The notes beneath the pieces were generated by a model. It saw nothing but the letters and a program-made list of their open reading frames with translations, was not told the DNA's origin and did no database searches. A DNA stretch of 64,000 bases from Thiodiazotropha sp040507035 (GTDB lineage Bacteria; Pseudomonadota; Gammaproteobacteria; Chromatiales; Chromatiaceae): assembly GCA_040507035.1 (NCBI GenBank), contig JBEVVR010000065.1, positions 9,013-73,012 on the forward strand, written 5' to 3'. Positions 51,837 to 60,927 of the stretch are shown here, piece after piece. The position numbers and the translations under genes are program-made. Numbering within the stretch: the first letter of the stretch is position 1; each line of letters starts with the position of its first letter.

Positions 51837-52976
51837 TTAAAAACCCATGTTTTCGAAAAACTTTTTAACCCCGTCAACCCAGGTGGTGGAGTGAGGGCTG
51901 TGTCTTGCACCACCCTTTTTCATGGTCTCATCAAGGCGTTTGAAAAGCTCTTCCTGTTCGCTAGTCAGCTTCACCGGTGTCTCCACCAACACCCGGCACA
52001 GCAGATCACCAAGGGGACCGCCGCGTACCGGTTTGACCCCTTTGCCACGCATGCGGAACAGACGCCCGGTCTGAGTACCTGGTGGGATCTTGAGGATCAC
52101 TTTACCATCCAGGGTAGGCACCTCAAGCTCACCCCCCAAGGCCGCGACAGCGAAGCTGATCGGTACTTCACAATAGAGGTGGTTGTCCTCCCGGGAGAAA
52201 ATCTCGTGAGGTTTCACCGCAACCTGCACGTAGAGATCCCCTGGCGGTCCACCACTCTCCCCGGCTTCGCCCTCGCCGGCGAGACGGATCCGATCTCCTG
52301 AGTCTACACCTGGTGGTACCTTGACGGAGAGGGTCTTATGCTCCTGGATACGCCCCTGCCCATGACAGCTGGGACAGGGATCTTCGATGATGGTCCCTTT
52401 ACCGTGACAACGGGGACAGGTCTGCTGTACGGAGAAAAAGCCCTGCTGCATACGCACCTGACCGTGGCCACCGCAGGTATCGCAGGTCTTGGGCGTGGTA
52501 CCCTTTTTGGCACCGCTGCCACCGCAGAGATCACACTTCACCAGGGTAGGCACTCTGATTTTCACTGTGGTGCCTGCTACGGCATCCTCCAGTGAAAGTT
52601 GCAGGTTGTAGCGCAGGTCGGCGCCGCGATGCACCCGGGAGGCACCCCCCGGGCCACGTCCACCACCAAAAATATCACCAAATACGTCACCGAAAATATC
52701 TGAGAAATTGGCACTGCCGCCACCAAACCCACTACCCATGTTAGGATCCACACCGGCGTGTCCGAACTGGTCATAACTTGCGCGCTTTTGCGCATCGGTT
52801 AATATTTCGTAGGCCTCTTTGGCTTCTTTGAACTTCTCTTCGGCACCACTTGCGGCCTCCCCGGCATTACGATCCGGATGGTATTTCATGGCAAGACGCC
52901 TATAGGCCTTTTTGATATCGGCCTCGCTGGCGTTCTTGTTGACGCCGAGAACTTCATAATAATCGCGTTTCGCCAT
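51837..52976 (-). CDS. dnaJ: Chaperone protein DnaJ
   Basis: Hsp40 co-chaperone that delivers clients to DnaK. The J domain has KYHPDRN near 30-36; a Gly/Phe-rich linker follows at about 75-125. Four zinc-binding repeats are present in order: CDLCGGSG, CDTCGGHG, CPRCHGKG and CPSCHGQG. The 379 residues match the type I protein. A terminator-like stem lies between dnaK and this gene. Confidence 0.97.
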   Translation of the reverse strand: MAKRDYYEVLGVNKNASEADIKKAYRRLAMKYHPDRNAGEAASGAEEKFKEAKEAYEILTDAQKRASYDQFGHAGVDPNMGSGFGGGSANFSDIFGDVFGDIFGGGRGPGGASRVHRGADLRYNLQLSLEDAVAGTTVKIRVPTLVKCDLCGGSGAKKGTTPKTCDTCGGHGQVRMQQGFFSVQQTCPRCHGKGTIIEDPCPSCHGQGRIQEHKTLSVKVPPGVDSGDRIRLAGEGEAGESGGPPGDLYVQVAVKPHEIFSREDNHLYCEVPISFAVAALGGELEVPTLDGKVILKIPPGTQTGRLFRMRGKGVKPVRGGPLGDLLCRVLVETPVKLTSEQEELFKRLDETMKKGGARHSPHSTTWVDGVKKFFENMGF

Positions 52977-53068
52977 GGCTATTATCTTTTACTACCGTTA
53001 ATTGTTGTCACAGATCATGCACCCTACTGCGATCATGACTGTCCTCTATTTTCAGCCCGTATAACGCC

Positions 53069-53103
53069 AAAAACCGCACATTGGTGGGGAGGCCAATGCG
53101 CGG
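53069..53103 (-). terminator. Terminator-like stem between dnaK and dnaJ
   Basis: On the minus strand CCGCGCATTGG pairs with CCAATGTGCGG (one G-T pair) across an eight-base loop and is followed by five T residues. It may partly end transcription after dnaK, so less dnaJ than dnaK would be made. Confidence 0.65.
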
Positions 53104-53125
53104 TTTATCCGACCAGGGTCTGAGA

Positions 53126-55063
53126 CTAGTTTTTGTTGTCTTTGACCTCTTCGAACTCGGCATCGACAACATCATCATCGCCACCAGCGGAGCTGCTCTC
53201 GGCTTCGGCCGCTCCGGCCTCCGCACCCGCTTCGTCCGCACCCTTCTGGGCATAGAGTCGCTCCGCCATCTTACCAGAGGCCTCGGCCAAGGCCTTGGTC
53301 TTGGCCTCGATGGCCTCCTTGTCGTCGCCTTTCATCACCTCTTCGAGCTCCTTGATGGCACTCTCGATCGCATCCTTTTCACCGGGCTCGAGTTTGTCCT
53401 CGCCCAACTCTTCCATCGACTTCTTGGTGGCGTGGATCATGGTATCCGCCTGGTTGCGGGCACCGATCAGTTCGTGAAACTTACGATCCTCATCCGCGTG
53501 GGCCTCGGCATCCTTGATCATGCGCTCGACTTCGTCATCATTGAGGCCGGAAGAGGCCTTGATCACGATCGACTGCTCTTTGCCGGTCGCCTTGTCCTTG
53601 GCGGAGACATTGAGAATGCCGTTGGCATCGATATCGAAGCTGACCTCGATCTGCGGTACACCACGGGGCGCCGGCGGAATGTCGCTAAGATCGAAACGTC
53701 CCAGGGATTTGTTGGCTCCCGCCTGCTCCCGCTCACCCTGCAACACATGCACGGTAACCGCCGTCTGATTGTCGTCCGCGGTGGAGAAGACCTGGGAGGC
53801 ACTGGTCGGGATAGTGGTGTTCTTCTCGATCAACTTGGTCATCACCCCACCCAGGGTCTCGATACCCAGTGACAGGGGGGTAACATCGAGCAGCAGCACA
53901 TCTTTCACGTCACCGCCGAGCACGCCGCCCTGGATGGCAGCGCCGATGGCCACCGCCTCGTCCGGATTGACGTCCTTGCGCGCCTCCTTGCCAAAGAACT
54001 CCTTCACCGCCTCCTGCACTTTCGGCATCCGGGTCTGACCACCGACCAGGATCACTTCATCGATCTTGGAGGCGTCGATACCGGCGTCTTTAAGGGCGAT
54101 CCTGCAGGGCTCTATGGTGCGGGTCACCAGATCCTCCACCAAGGACTCCAGCTTGGAGCGGGTCAGCTTGATGTTGAGATGCTTGGGACCGCTGGCATCC
54201 GCGGTGATGTAGGGCAGGTTGATATCGGTCTGCTGGCTGGAGGAGAGCTCGATCTTGGCCTTCTCGGCACCCTCCTTCAGACGCTGTAGGGCCAGGGGGT
54301 CGTTACGCAGATCGAAACCCTGATCCTTTTTGAACTCATCGACCAGGAAGTCGATGATGCGCATGTCGAAATCCTCACCACCGAGGAAGGTGTCACCGTT
54401 GGTGGAGAGCACCTCGAACTGGTGCTCGCCATCGATCTCCGCGATCTCGATGATGGAGATATCGAAGGTGCCGCCACCCAGGTCATAGACTGCCAGGGTC
54501 TGGTCACCCCGCTTTTTGTCCATGCCGTAGGCAAGCGCCGCGGCGGTCGGCTCGTTGATGATACGCTTCACATCCAGACCGGCGATGCGACCCGCATCCT
54601 TGGTGGCCTGGCGTTGGGAATCGTTGAAGTAGGCTGGCACGGTAATGACCGCCTCCTTCACCTCTTCACCTAGGTAGTCCTCAGCGGTCTTTTTCATCTT
54701 CTGCAGGATCTTGGCAGAGATCTCCGGCGGCGCCATCTTCTTGCCATTCACCTCGACCCAGGCATCGCCATTATCGGCCTTGACGATCTTGTAGGGCACC
54801 ATGTCCACGTCGCGCTGTACCACGTCGTCGTTAAACATGCGCCCAATCAGGCGCTTAATGGCAAACAGGGTGTTCTGCGGATTGGTCACCGCCTGGCGTT
54901 TCGCGGACTGGCCGACCAGGATCTCACCATCATTGGCATAGGCGATGATGGAAGGCGTGGTGCGGTCACCCTCGCTGTTTTCAATCACTTTGGTAGAACT
55001 CCCCTCCATCACTGCAACGCAGGAGTTGGTCGTTCCCAGGTCGATACCGATGATCTTGCCCAT
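53126..55063 (-). CDS. dnaK: Chaperone protein DnaK
   Basis: Hsp70 ATPase chaperone. The 645 residues show IGIDLGTTNSCVAV near 4-17, the phosphate loop DLGGGTFDISI near 194-204, the IIDF/LGGEDFD segment, and the C-terminal acidic tail ending EEVKDNKN. GGAGAG precedes the ATG. A sigma32-like promoter lies in the 81-base gap after grpE. Confidence 0.98.
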   Translation of the reverse strand: MGKIIGIDLGTTNSCVAVMEGSSTKVIENSEGDRTTPSIIAYANDGEILVGQSAKRQAVTNPQNTLFAIKRLIGRMFNDDVVQRDVDMVPYKIVKADNGDAWVEVNGKKMAPPEISAKILQKMKKTAEDYLGEEVKEAVITVPAYFNDSQRQATKDAGRIAGLDVKRIINEPTAAALAYGMDKKRGDQTLAVYDLGGGTFDISIIEIAEIDGEHQFEVLSTNGDTFLGGEDFDMRIIDFLVDEFKKDQGFDLRNDPLALQRLKEGAEKAKIELSSSQQTDINLPYITADASGPKHLNIKLTRSKLESLVEDLVTRTIEPCRIALKDAGIDASKIDEVILVGGQTRMPKVQEAVKEFFGKEARKDVNPDEAVAIGAAIQGGVLGGDVKDVLLLDVTPLSLGIETLGGVMTKLIEKNTTIPTSASQVFSTADDNQTAVTVHVLQGEREQAGANKSLGRFDLSDIPPAPRGVPQIEVSFDIDANGILNVSAKDKATGKEQSIVIKASSGLNDDEVERMIKDAEAHADEDRKFHELIGARNQADTMIHATKKSMEELGEDKLEPGEKDAIESAIKELEEVMKGDDKEAIEAKTKALAEASGKMAERLYAQKGADEAGAEAGAAEAESSSAGGDDDVVDAEFEEVKDNKN

Positions 55064-55123
55064 GATATTTGTCTCTCCGAAATCTTGTAAATACTGTGTT
55101 TTTTAAACTTGACTGATCCTAAT

Positions 55124-55149
55124 GTGGGGTCAAGTGCCCGTGATTCAAG
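55124..55149 (-). promoter_or_regulatory. Sigma32-like promoter upstream of dnaK
   Basis: CTTGAA, overlapping the grpE stop codon, and CCCCACATTA are separated by 14 bases on the minus strand. This is close to the heat-shock sigma factor consensus CTTGAA-N13-15-CCCCATNT. It could give dnaK extra expression independent of hrcA. Confidence 0.45.
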
Positions 55150-55762
55150 CCTCTTCGTCGATCGCGGCCCCGGTACCGGCCTTGGAGACCATCACCATGG
55201 CCGGACGCAGCAGACGATTGTTCAGCAGATAACCTTTCTGTACCACCGCCACTACTGTATTGGGGGCGACATCATCGCGCTCTTGCATCGACATCGCCTG
55301 ATGAAACTCCGGATTGAAGGCTTCACCGTCAGGATTGACCTGCTCGATGCCATGCTTTTGCATCACGTCAACCAACAGTTTGAGGGTCAGCTCGGTACCC
55401 TCGCGCAGCTTATCCAGATCGGCCTGCTCATCCTGTGAGGCCTGGTGCCCGAGTTCGAGGCTGTCCCAAACCTGCAGCAGATCCACCGAGAACTTCTCAA
55501 GGGCAAACTTATGCGCGTTTTCCAGGTCCCGCTGGTTACGTTTGCGAATATTTTCCAGCTCCGCCCGAGTGCGCATCAACTGATCCCAGTGATCGTCCGC
55601 CTTGGCCCGCGCATCCTCCAACAGCTTGGTCAACTCCTGGCTTTCCGCTTCTGGGCTGACTGCCGCCTCCTCAAGCTGCGTCTCGCTGGCTGACTCGATC
55701 TCGTCGTTTTGCGCCGCTTCTACGGCTTCTGTTTGTTTTTGCGCTTGATCCTTTTCACTCAC
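55145..55762 (-). CDS. grpE: Nucleotide exchange factor GrpE
   Basis: Releases ADP from DnaK. The 205 residues begin with an acidic, Gln/Glu-rich region, then the long dimerisation helix (about 45-105) with RTRAELENIRKRNQRD near 64-79, and end in a beta domain with VAVVQKGYLLNNRLLRPAMVMVSK near 170-193. The GTG start lies 71 bases after hrcA. The order hrcA-grpE-dnaK-dnaJ is complete. Confidence 0.96.
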   Translation of the reverse strand: MSEKDQAQKQTEAVEAAQNDEIESASETQLEEAAVSPEAESQELTKLLEDARAKADDHWDQLMRTRAELENIRKRNQRDLENAHKFALEKFSVDLLQVWDSLELGHQASQDEQADLDKLREGTELTLKLLVDVMQKHGIEQVNPDGEAFNPEFHQAMSMQERDDVAPNTVVAVVQKGYLLNNRLLRPAMVMVSKAGTGAAIDEEA

Positions 55763-55833
55763 TTCGTTTGACCTCTGAATGGATAGGTTGGGACCACACC
55801 TGGGTGTGTGTAATCCTATATAGATTGGGGTGG

Positions 55834-56889
55834 TTAGTGTTTTTTCAAGACAGCGCTAAGAATTTTTGCAGTGATATCCACCACCGGAATAACCCGCTCA
55901 TAATCCATGCGGGTGGGGCCGATAACACCCAATACCCCGACCACCTCTTCGTTGACCTGATAGGGGGCGGTAACCACGGAACAGCCATTGAGCAGCTGAT
56001 ACCCCGACTCCTCGCCGATAAATATCTGTACCCCATCCGCATCCAGGAACTGATCCAGCAGATGGAGAATCTCCCGCTTCTCGGTAAAGGCATCGAACAG
56101 CTTGCGTAGCTGTACCAGGCCGGAGAGCTCGGCAAACTCCATCAGATTTGTCTGCCCGGCAATGACACAATCCTCCTTGTTTTCACTGACATTGACTATC
56201 TCACCCGCCATGGTCAGGGCATTGGTCATCACCTGGTCGAAATGTTCCCTCGCATCGTTGAGTTGCTGTAACACCCGCTGACGCACGACCTCCATGTCGA
56301 AGCCGGCAAAGGATTTGTTGAGAAAGTTGGCAGCCTGATCGAGTTCCGAGCGATTGAAATCGCGGTGGGTATGGAGGATTCGGTTGTGTACCTCACCATC
56401 CTCGGTCACCAGAATGGCGAGAATCCGGCGATCGGAGAGGGGGAGAAATTCGATCTGACGGAAGCTGGTCTTGTCCCGCCGGGTCAGGGTTACCACACCA
56501 GCCATTTGGGTGACGCCGGAAAGCAGTTGGGAAGCCGACTTCAACACCTCAGCGCTCTCTCCCCCGCCCAGCATCAGTTCCTTGCGGATCTTCTCAACCT
56601 CTTGTTTATTGAGATTTTGCACCGTCAATAAGGAGTCGATGAACATACGATATCCGGTAATGGTAGGCACCCTACCGGCAGAGGTATGCGGCGATGAGAC
56701 CAATCCCATCTCCTCCAGGTCCGCCATCACGTTGCGGATGGTCGCGGGGCTCAGATCAAGGCCCGTGTCCTTGGCCAGGGTGCGCGATCCCACGGGTTGG
56801 CCGTCGCGAATATAGCGTTCAATCAGCGCCTTGAGAAAGTGCTGGGCGCGCTCGTTGACGACAGTATCACTGACCGATTTTTTTGCCAC
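55834..56889 (-). CDS. hrcA: Heat-inducible transcription repressor HrcA
   Basis: Represses heat-shock operons by binding CIRCE. The 351 residues have an N-terminal winged helix (about 1-80, with DLSPATIRNVMADLEEMG near 50-67) and a GAF-like central domain with conserved LNDAREHFDQV and GEESGYQLL segments. The start is GTG with GGAGA upstream. A CIRCE site (56914-56940) lies directly before it, so it should be autoregulated. HrcA is rarer in gammaproteobacteria than in others and is absent from enterics. Confidence 0.96.
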   Translation of the reverse strand: MAKKSVSDTVVNERAQHFLKALIERYIRDGQPVGSRTLAKDTGLDLSPATIRNVMADLEEMGLVSSPHTSAGRVPTITGYRMFIDSLLTVQNLNKQEVEKIRKELMLGGGESAEVLKSASQLLSGVTQMAGVVTLTRRDKTSFRQIEFLPLSDRRILAILVTEDGEVHNRILHTHRDFNRSELDQAANFLNKSFAGFDMEVVRQRVLQQLNDAREHFDQVMTNALTMAGEIVNVSENKEDCVIAGQTNLMEFAELSGLVQLRKLFDAFTEKREILHLLDQFLDADGVQIFIGEESGYQLLNGCSVVTAPYQVNEEVVGVLGVIGPTRMDYERVIPVVDITAKILSAVLKKH

Positions 56890-56913
56890 CTGAGGGAATC
56901 TCCGGGATGATTG

Positions 56914-56940
56914 TTAGCACTCTATATGACTGAGTGCCAA
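56914..56940 (-). promoter_or_regulatory. CIRCE operator (HrcA binding site)
   Basis: TTAGCACTC-N9-GAGTGCCAA, one base different from the consensus TTAGCACTC-N9-GAGTGCTAA. It lies 25-51 bases before the hrcA GTG and just downstream of a sigma70-like -10 element. Confidence 0.92.
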
Positions 56941-56949
56941 TTAGTTAGG

Positions 56950-56978
56950 AAATTAGCAACTTGGCACTGGCTAGTCAA
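56950..56978 (-). promoter_or_regulatory. Sigma70-like promoter of hrcA-grpE-dnaK
   Basis: On the minus strand TTGACT and TAATTT are separated by 17 bases. The expected start point falls next to the CIRCE operator, which fits repression by HrcA. Confidence 0.6.
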
Positions 56979-57066
56979 GCATTCCGATCCCGACCGGGGG
57001 TGCTTGGATTGCCCCTATCGGCATGCTAACGTTGGTTATTTATTGATCTAATTCACGACCAGAGGC

Positions 57067-57960
57067 ATGCATAAACCCTTTCAACAGATCGGATTAATCG
57101 GTAAGCATGGCGACCCGATGGTCAAGGAGACCCTGCTGCGACTCTACGATTTCCTCATTGCACAGAAGCGTGAGGTTATCTTTGAAGAGGCCACCTGCCG
57201 CCTGCTGAAAGGCAAACCTGTGAGTGGTGTTCCCGACATTGAGCTGGCGAAAAAAAGCGAACTGGTCATTGTGGTTGGCGGCGATGGCACCCTGCTGCAT
57301 GCGGCGCGGACCCTCGCCAGTCAGAATATACCCATCCTGGGAATAAATCTGGGTCGCCTCGGTTTCCTTGTCGATCTCTCACCTGACCAGATGACCAGCC
57401 GGCTTGAGGAGATCCTTGATGGTCGATATGAACAGGAGGGCCGATTTCTCCTTGAGGTCGGCATGGGGGATGAATCCTCTTCCCGGCAGAAGATTCTCGC
57501 CTTCAACGATGTGGTGCTGCACAAATGGAATATCGCGCGCATGATCGAGTTCGAAACCTACGTGGATGAACAGCTGGTCAATGATCAGCGCTCAGATGGG
57601 CTTATCGTCTCCACCCCTACTGGATCGACCGCCTATGCCCTCTCCGGTGGCGGCCCCCTGCTCCACCCCTCGTTGAACGCCATTGTGATGGTACCGATCT
57701 GCCCCCATACCCTCAGCAACCGTCCAATCGTGGTGGATGGAGACAGTGAAATCGAGATCCACCTCCACCCCTCCCACGCTGAAGATGTACAGATCACCTG
57801 CGATGGACAGGCCAGTCTTCCGGCAATGCCGGGAGAGGTGATACGGATTCGCAAGGCTGAGCACCAGGTGCGACTGATCCATCCCCTTGGCTACGACTAC
57901 TACAGTATCTTGCGCGCCAAACTCGGCTGGTCGGAGAGTCCGAAAAATAACCAATGCTGA
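57067..57960 (+). CDS. nadK: NAD kinase
   Basis: Phosphorylates NAD to NADP. The 297 residues show VVGGDGTLLHAAR at about 60-73, GINLGRLGFL near 85-94, AFNDVVLHK near 145-153 and TPTGSTAYALSGGGP near 182-196. It diverges from hrcA and overlaps recN by seven bases. The nadK-recN pair lying beside the grpE operon is conserved in gammaproteobacteria. It supplies NADP for Zwf and Gnd at the start of the window. Confidence 0.96.
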   Translation: MHKPFQQIGLIGKHGDPMVKETLLRLYDFLIAQKREVIFEEATCRLLKGKPVSGVPDIELAKKSELVIVVGGDGTLLHAARTLASQNIPILGINLGRLGFLVDLSPDQMTSRLEEILDGRYEQEGRFLLEVGMGDESSSRQKILAFNDVVLHKWNIARMIEFETYVDEQLVNDQRSDGLIVSTPTGSTAYALSGGGPLLHPSLNAIVMVPICPHTLSNRPIVVDGDSEIEIHLHPSHAEDVQITCDGQASLPAMPGEVIRIRKAEHQVRLIHPLGYDYYSILRAKLGWSESPKNNQC

Positions 57961-59630
57961 CCGAGATACAGATCCGCAACCTGGCGATAGTCTCCAGCAT
58001 GGAACTCGAACTGCTGGATGGACTGACCGCCCTCACCGGTGAAACCGGGGCGGGAAAATCGATCCTGATTGATGCCCTGGGCTTGGCCCTCGGTGAGCGT
58101 GCGGATAACAGCATGATTAGGTCAGATAGCGAACGTGCCGAGGTTACGGCCGTGTTCGACCTTACCAATCTTCCAGCAGCAAGCAACTGGCTGCGGCAAC
58201 AGGATCTGGATGAAGCGGATGAGTGCATCCTGCGCCGTAGCCTCTCCCAACAGGGTCGCTCCAAGGCCTATATCAACGGTCGAACAGTGCCCCTGCAGCA
58301 GCTTCAGGAGTTGAGCAACTACCTGGTTGAGATCCATGGACAGCATGCTCATCAATCGTTGCTCAGGAGCAGTCACCAGCGTGACCTACTGGATGCCTAT
58401 GGGGGTGTCCAGGATCTGACTAAACAGGTCAAAGAGCACTACCGCAACTACCAGGCCGATCAACAACGCCTCAACGACCTCACCACCTCAGCCGCGGATC
58501 GGGCATCCCGTCTCGATCTGTTGCAGTTTCAGGCCAATGAATTACAGGATCTGGATATCACCGAGGACGAGTGGCACCACCTGGAACATGAACAGAAACG
58601 CCTCAGCCACCAGGAGCAGTTGGCCGATACCTGCAAGGCCGTGATCAATGGTCTGGACGAGGAGCAGCTTGCACTGCGCAGCCGACTTTCAAACTACGCG
58701 GAACGCCTCAACGAGGCGGCGCTGCTCGATGACAGACTCGATGAACCGCAACAGATGCTCGACAGCGCGCTGATACAGGTGGATGAAACCCTGGCACACC
58801 TGCGTGACTACCTCAACCGCATGGAACTCGATTCCGCAAGCCTGCAGCAGGTGGAAGAGCGATTGGGTGCGATCCACGATATTGCCCGGAAATACCGCGT
58901 CAAACCTGAACAGCTGACTGACAAACTGCGGGAAATTGAAGCGGAACTGCGGCTACTGCAAGAGAGTGACCTGGAACTGGATGAGCTGACCCGGCTGGTG
59001 GATCAGCAGCGCAACGCAGTTCTGCAGTCGGCGGAGGAGTTGAGTGAAAAACGTCAGAGTGCCGCACAACGTCTGGGCAGTGAGATCAGCGAGGCCATGG
59101 GCAGGCTCGGCATGCCGGGAGGGCGTTTCGATGTAGCGCTGCATGCCCTGGATGAAGAGCGAATCGGGGCAAATGGCTTGGAACAGGTGGAGTTTATGGT
59201 CTCCGCCAACCCGGGGATGCCCTTGCAACCGTTGAGCAAGGTCGCCTCAGGCGGAGAGCTATCGCGTATCAGCCTTGCCATCCAGGTGGCGACCATTCGC
59301 TGCGGCTCGACCCCCACCCTGGTTTTCGACGAGGTGGATGTGGGCATTGGTGGTGGAGTCGCTGAGATCGTCGGTCAGATGCTGCGAACCCTCGCCGCAA
59401 GTCGGCAAATACTCTGTGTTACCCATCTGCCCCAGGTCGCCGCTCAGGCGATGCACCACTTTCAAGTGCAGAAAACCACCGAGAAAAAGAGAACCTGGAC
59501 AGCGATTGCCAAGCTGCAGGAGGAGGATAGGGTTCAGGAGATCGCGCGCATGCTGGGTGGTGTCAAGATCACCGATCAGACGCTGGCCCATGCGGAGGAG
59601 ATGATCAATCTCGCATCGAGCCCTAACTAG
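57954..59630 (+). CDS. recN: DNA repair protein RecN
   Basis: SMC-like ATPase for double-strand break repair. The 558 residues have Walker A GETGAGKSILIDAL at 29-42, long coiled coils in the middle (about 155-365), the ABC signature VASGGELSRISLA near 425-437 and Walker B TLVFDEVDVGIGGG near 451-464. The start overlaps the nadK stop. It is convergent with fur; no LexA box was sought or seen upstream because it lies inside nadK. Confidence 0.96.
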   Translation: MLTEIQIRNLAIVSSMELELLDGLTALTGETGAGKSILIDALGLALGERADNSMIRSDSERAEVTAVFDLTNLPAASNWLRQQDLDEADECILRRSLSQQGRSKAYINGRTVPLQQLQELSNYLVEIHGQHAHQSLLRSSHQRDLLDAYGGVQDLTKQVKEHYRNYQADQQRLNDLTTSAADRASRLDLLQFQANELQDLDITEDEWHHLEHEQKRLSHQEQLADTCKAVINGLDEEQLALRSRLSNYAERLNEAALLDDRLDEPQQMLDSALIQVDETLAHLRDYLNRMELDSASLQQVEERLGAIHDIARKYRVKPEQLTDKLREIEAELRLLQESDLELDELTRLVDQQRNAVLQSAEELSEKRQSAAQRLGSEISEAMGRLGMPGGRFDVALHALDEERIGANGLEQVEFMVSANPGMPLQPLSKVASGGELSRISLAIQVATIRCGSTPTLVFDEVDVGIGGGVAEIVGQMLRTLAASRQILCVTHLPQVAAQAMHHFQVQKTTEKKRTWTAIAKLQEEDRVQEIARMLGGVKITDQTLAHAEEMINLASSPN

Positions 59631-59667
59631 GTTCTATTATTAATCAGCCGATCGGCCTCATTGATAT

Positions 59668-60087
59668 TTATCCCACTTTGCACTTGGGATTGCTGCAGTG
59701 GCCATAGATAATCAGTGAGTGGTCCACCATTTCGAAGCCTTTTTTCTTGGCGATCTCCCGCTGACGCTTCTCGATAGTGGTGTCGTTGAACTCTTCAACC
59801 TTACCGCAAACCACGCAAACTAAATGGTCATGATGGCTACCCCGGTCGAGTTCGAAAACCGCATGACCACCTTCAAAATTGTGACGTGTGACCAAACCAG
59901 CCGTCTCAAACTGGGTCAATACCCTATAGACCGTGGCGAGGCCGATCTCCTCCCCATTATCTAGGAGCATCTTATAGACATCTTCCGCACTGACATGACG
60001 CTGATCGCTGTTCTCAAGCAGCTCCAGGATCTTGATCCTGGGGTGGGTTACCTTGAGTCCCGCTTTGCGTATATCCTGGTTATCCAT
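59668..60087 (-). CDS. fur: Ferric uptake regulator Fur
   Basis: Iron-sensing repressor. With the ATG at 60087 it has 139 residues beginning MDNQDIRKAGLKVTHPR, as in other Fur proteins; GGAGA lies six bases upstream, while the ATG two codons earlier touches that site. The winged helix spans about 1-80. The metal-binding part has HHDHLVCVVCGKVEEF near 88-103; a second CxxxxC lies at the C-terminus. It diverges from bamE, as in many gammaproteobacteria. Confidence 0.96.
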   Translation of the reverse strand: MDNQDIRKAGLKVTHPRIKILELLENSDQRHVSAEDVYKMLLDNGEEIGLATVYRVLTQFETAGLVTRHNFEGGHAVFELDRGSHHDHLVCVVCGKVEEFNDTTIEKRQREIAKKKGFEMVDHSLIIYGHCSNPKCKVG

Positions 60088-60174
60088 TCGCATTCTCCAG
60101 CCTATCGAAAAATCGGGGCTGCTGATAATCAGTGAATGAGTTACTATTGTGACTTCACATAGATTGTACTTGCA

Positions 60175-60624
60175 ATGAAACAGAATCTCATCATCATTTT
60201 ATGCATACTCCCTTTGCTAGGTGCTTGTAGCTCCTGGGAGAATTTCTCGCTGGTCCACTCTCCTGACATCGAACAGGGCAATATCGTCACGCCTGAGATG
60301 GTAGCCTTGTTGGAACCCGGCATGAGTAAGCGCCAGGTGCGTTTCGCCCTTGGCACACCGATGCTGATCGATGTCTTCCACCAACAGCGCTGGGACTATA
60401 TGTACGCCGTGAAACGGCGAAATGAGCCCATGGAGATCAAGCGTTTCAGCCTCTACTTCGACGCTGACACCCTGGCGCGGTTTGACGGTGAGATAGAGCC
60501 CGCCGAGGAGACAGAATCGAACCAGGAGAAAAAGGAGCTGTTGGTCAGCGTGCCCGATTACGATGGCGACCTGGGGATATTGGAACGGCTCTGGTACTCA
60601 CTGGGCTTTGGTGATGATGATTAG
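60175..60624 (+). CDS. bamE: Outer membrane assembly lipoprotein BamE
   Basis: Subunit of the BAM complex that inserts outer-membrane proteins. The signal peptide ends in the lipobox LLGAC with Cys18. The SmpA/OmlA fold follows, with QGNIVTPEMVALLEPGMSKRQV near 39-60, the LGTPML segment near 66-71 and RWDYMYAV near 79-86. At 149 residues it has a longer acidic C-terminus than enteric BamE. Its TAG is followed immediately by the stop of rnfH on the other strand. Confidence 0.95.
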   Translation: MKQNLIIILCILPLLGACSSWENFSLVHSPDIEQGNIVTPEMVALLEPGMSKRQVRFALGTPMLIDVFHQQRWDYMYAVKRRNEPMEIKRFSLYFDADTLARFDGEIEPAEETESNQEKKELLVSVPDYDGDLGILERLWYSLGFGDDD

Positions 60625-60927
60625 CTAGCTCGCATTCCCGCCACCCTTGCGCATCGCCTTACCCTGGGCTGCGCGTTTTTTTCTTGCCTCTTTTGGATCG
60701 GCGATCAACGGCCGATAGATCTCCACCCTATCGCCTTCAGATAACAGCGCATCGAGTTTCGCCGCCTTACCGAAGATGCCTATTTTATTTGTCTTCAGAT
60801 CGATCTCTGGATATCTATCCAGGATACCGGACGCCTCAATGGCCTGTTTCGCGGTCAAGGGATCAGCGGATTCAACCGTCAACAGCGCCTGCTCGTCCTG
60901 CTTGCCGAAAGCGACTTCAAATTTCAT
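60625..60927 (-). CDS. rnfH: RnfH family ubiquitin-like protein
   Basis: A beta-grasp protein of unknown role, found next to ratA in many gammaproteobacteria. The 100 residues show FEVAFGKQDEQ at 3-13, the KIGIFGKAAKLDALLSEGDRVEIYRPL region at about 48-74 and a basic KKRAAQGKAMRKGGG tail. It overlaps ratA by four bases. The name is historical: no link to the Rnf complex is evident here. Confidence 0.92.
   Translation of the reverse strand: MKFEVAFGKQDEQALLTVESADPLTAKQAIEASGILDRYPEIDLKTNKIGIFGKAAKLDALLSEGDRVEIYRPLIADPKEARKKRAAQGKAMRKGGGNAS

Noticed and set aside
60094..60174. Fur box between fur and bamE
   Set aside because: Only one GATAAT-like hexamer is present (in CTGATAATCAG); the three-hexamer pattern is lacking.
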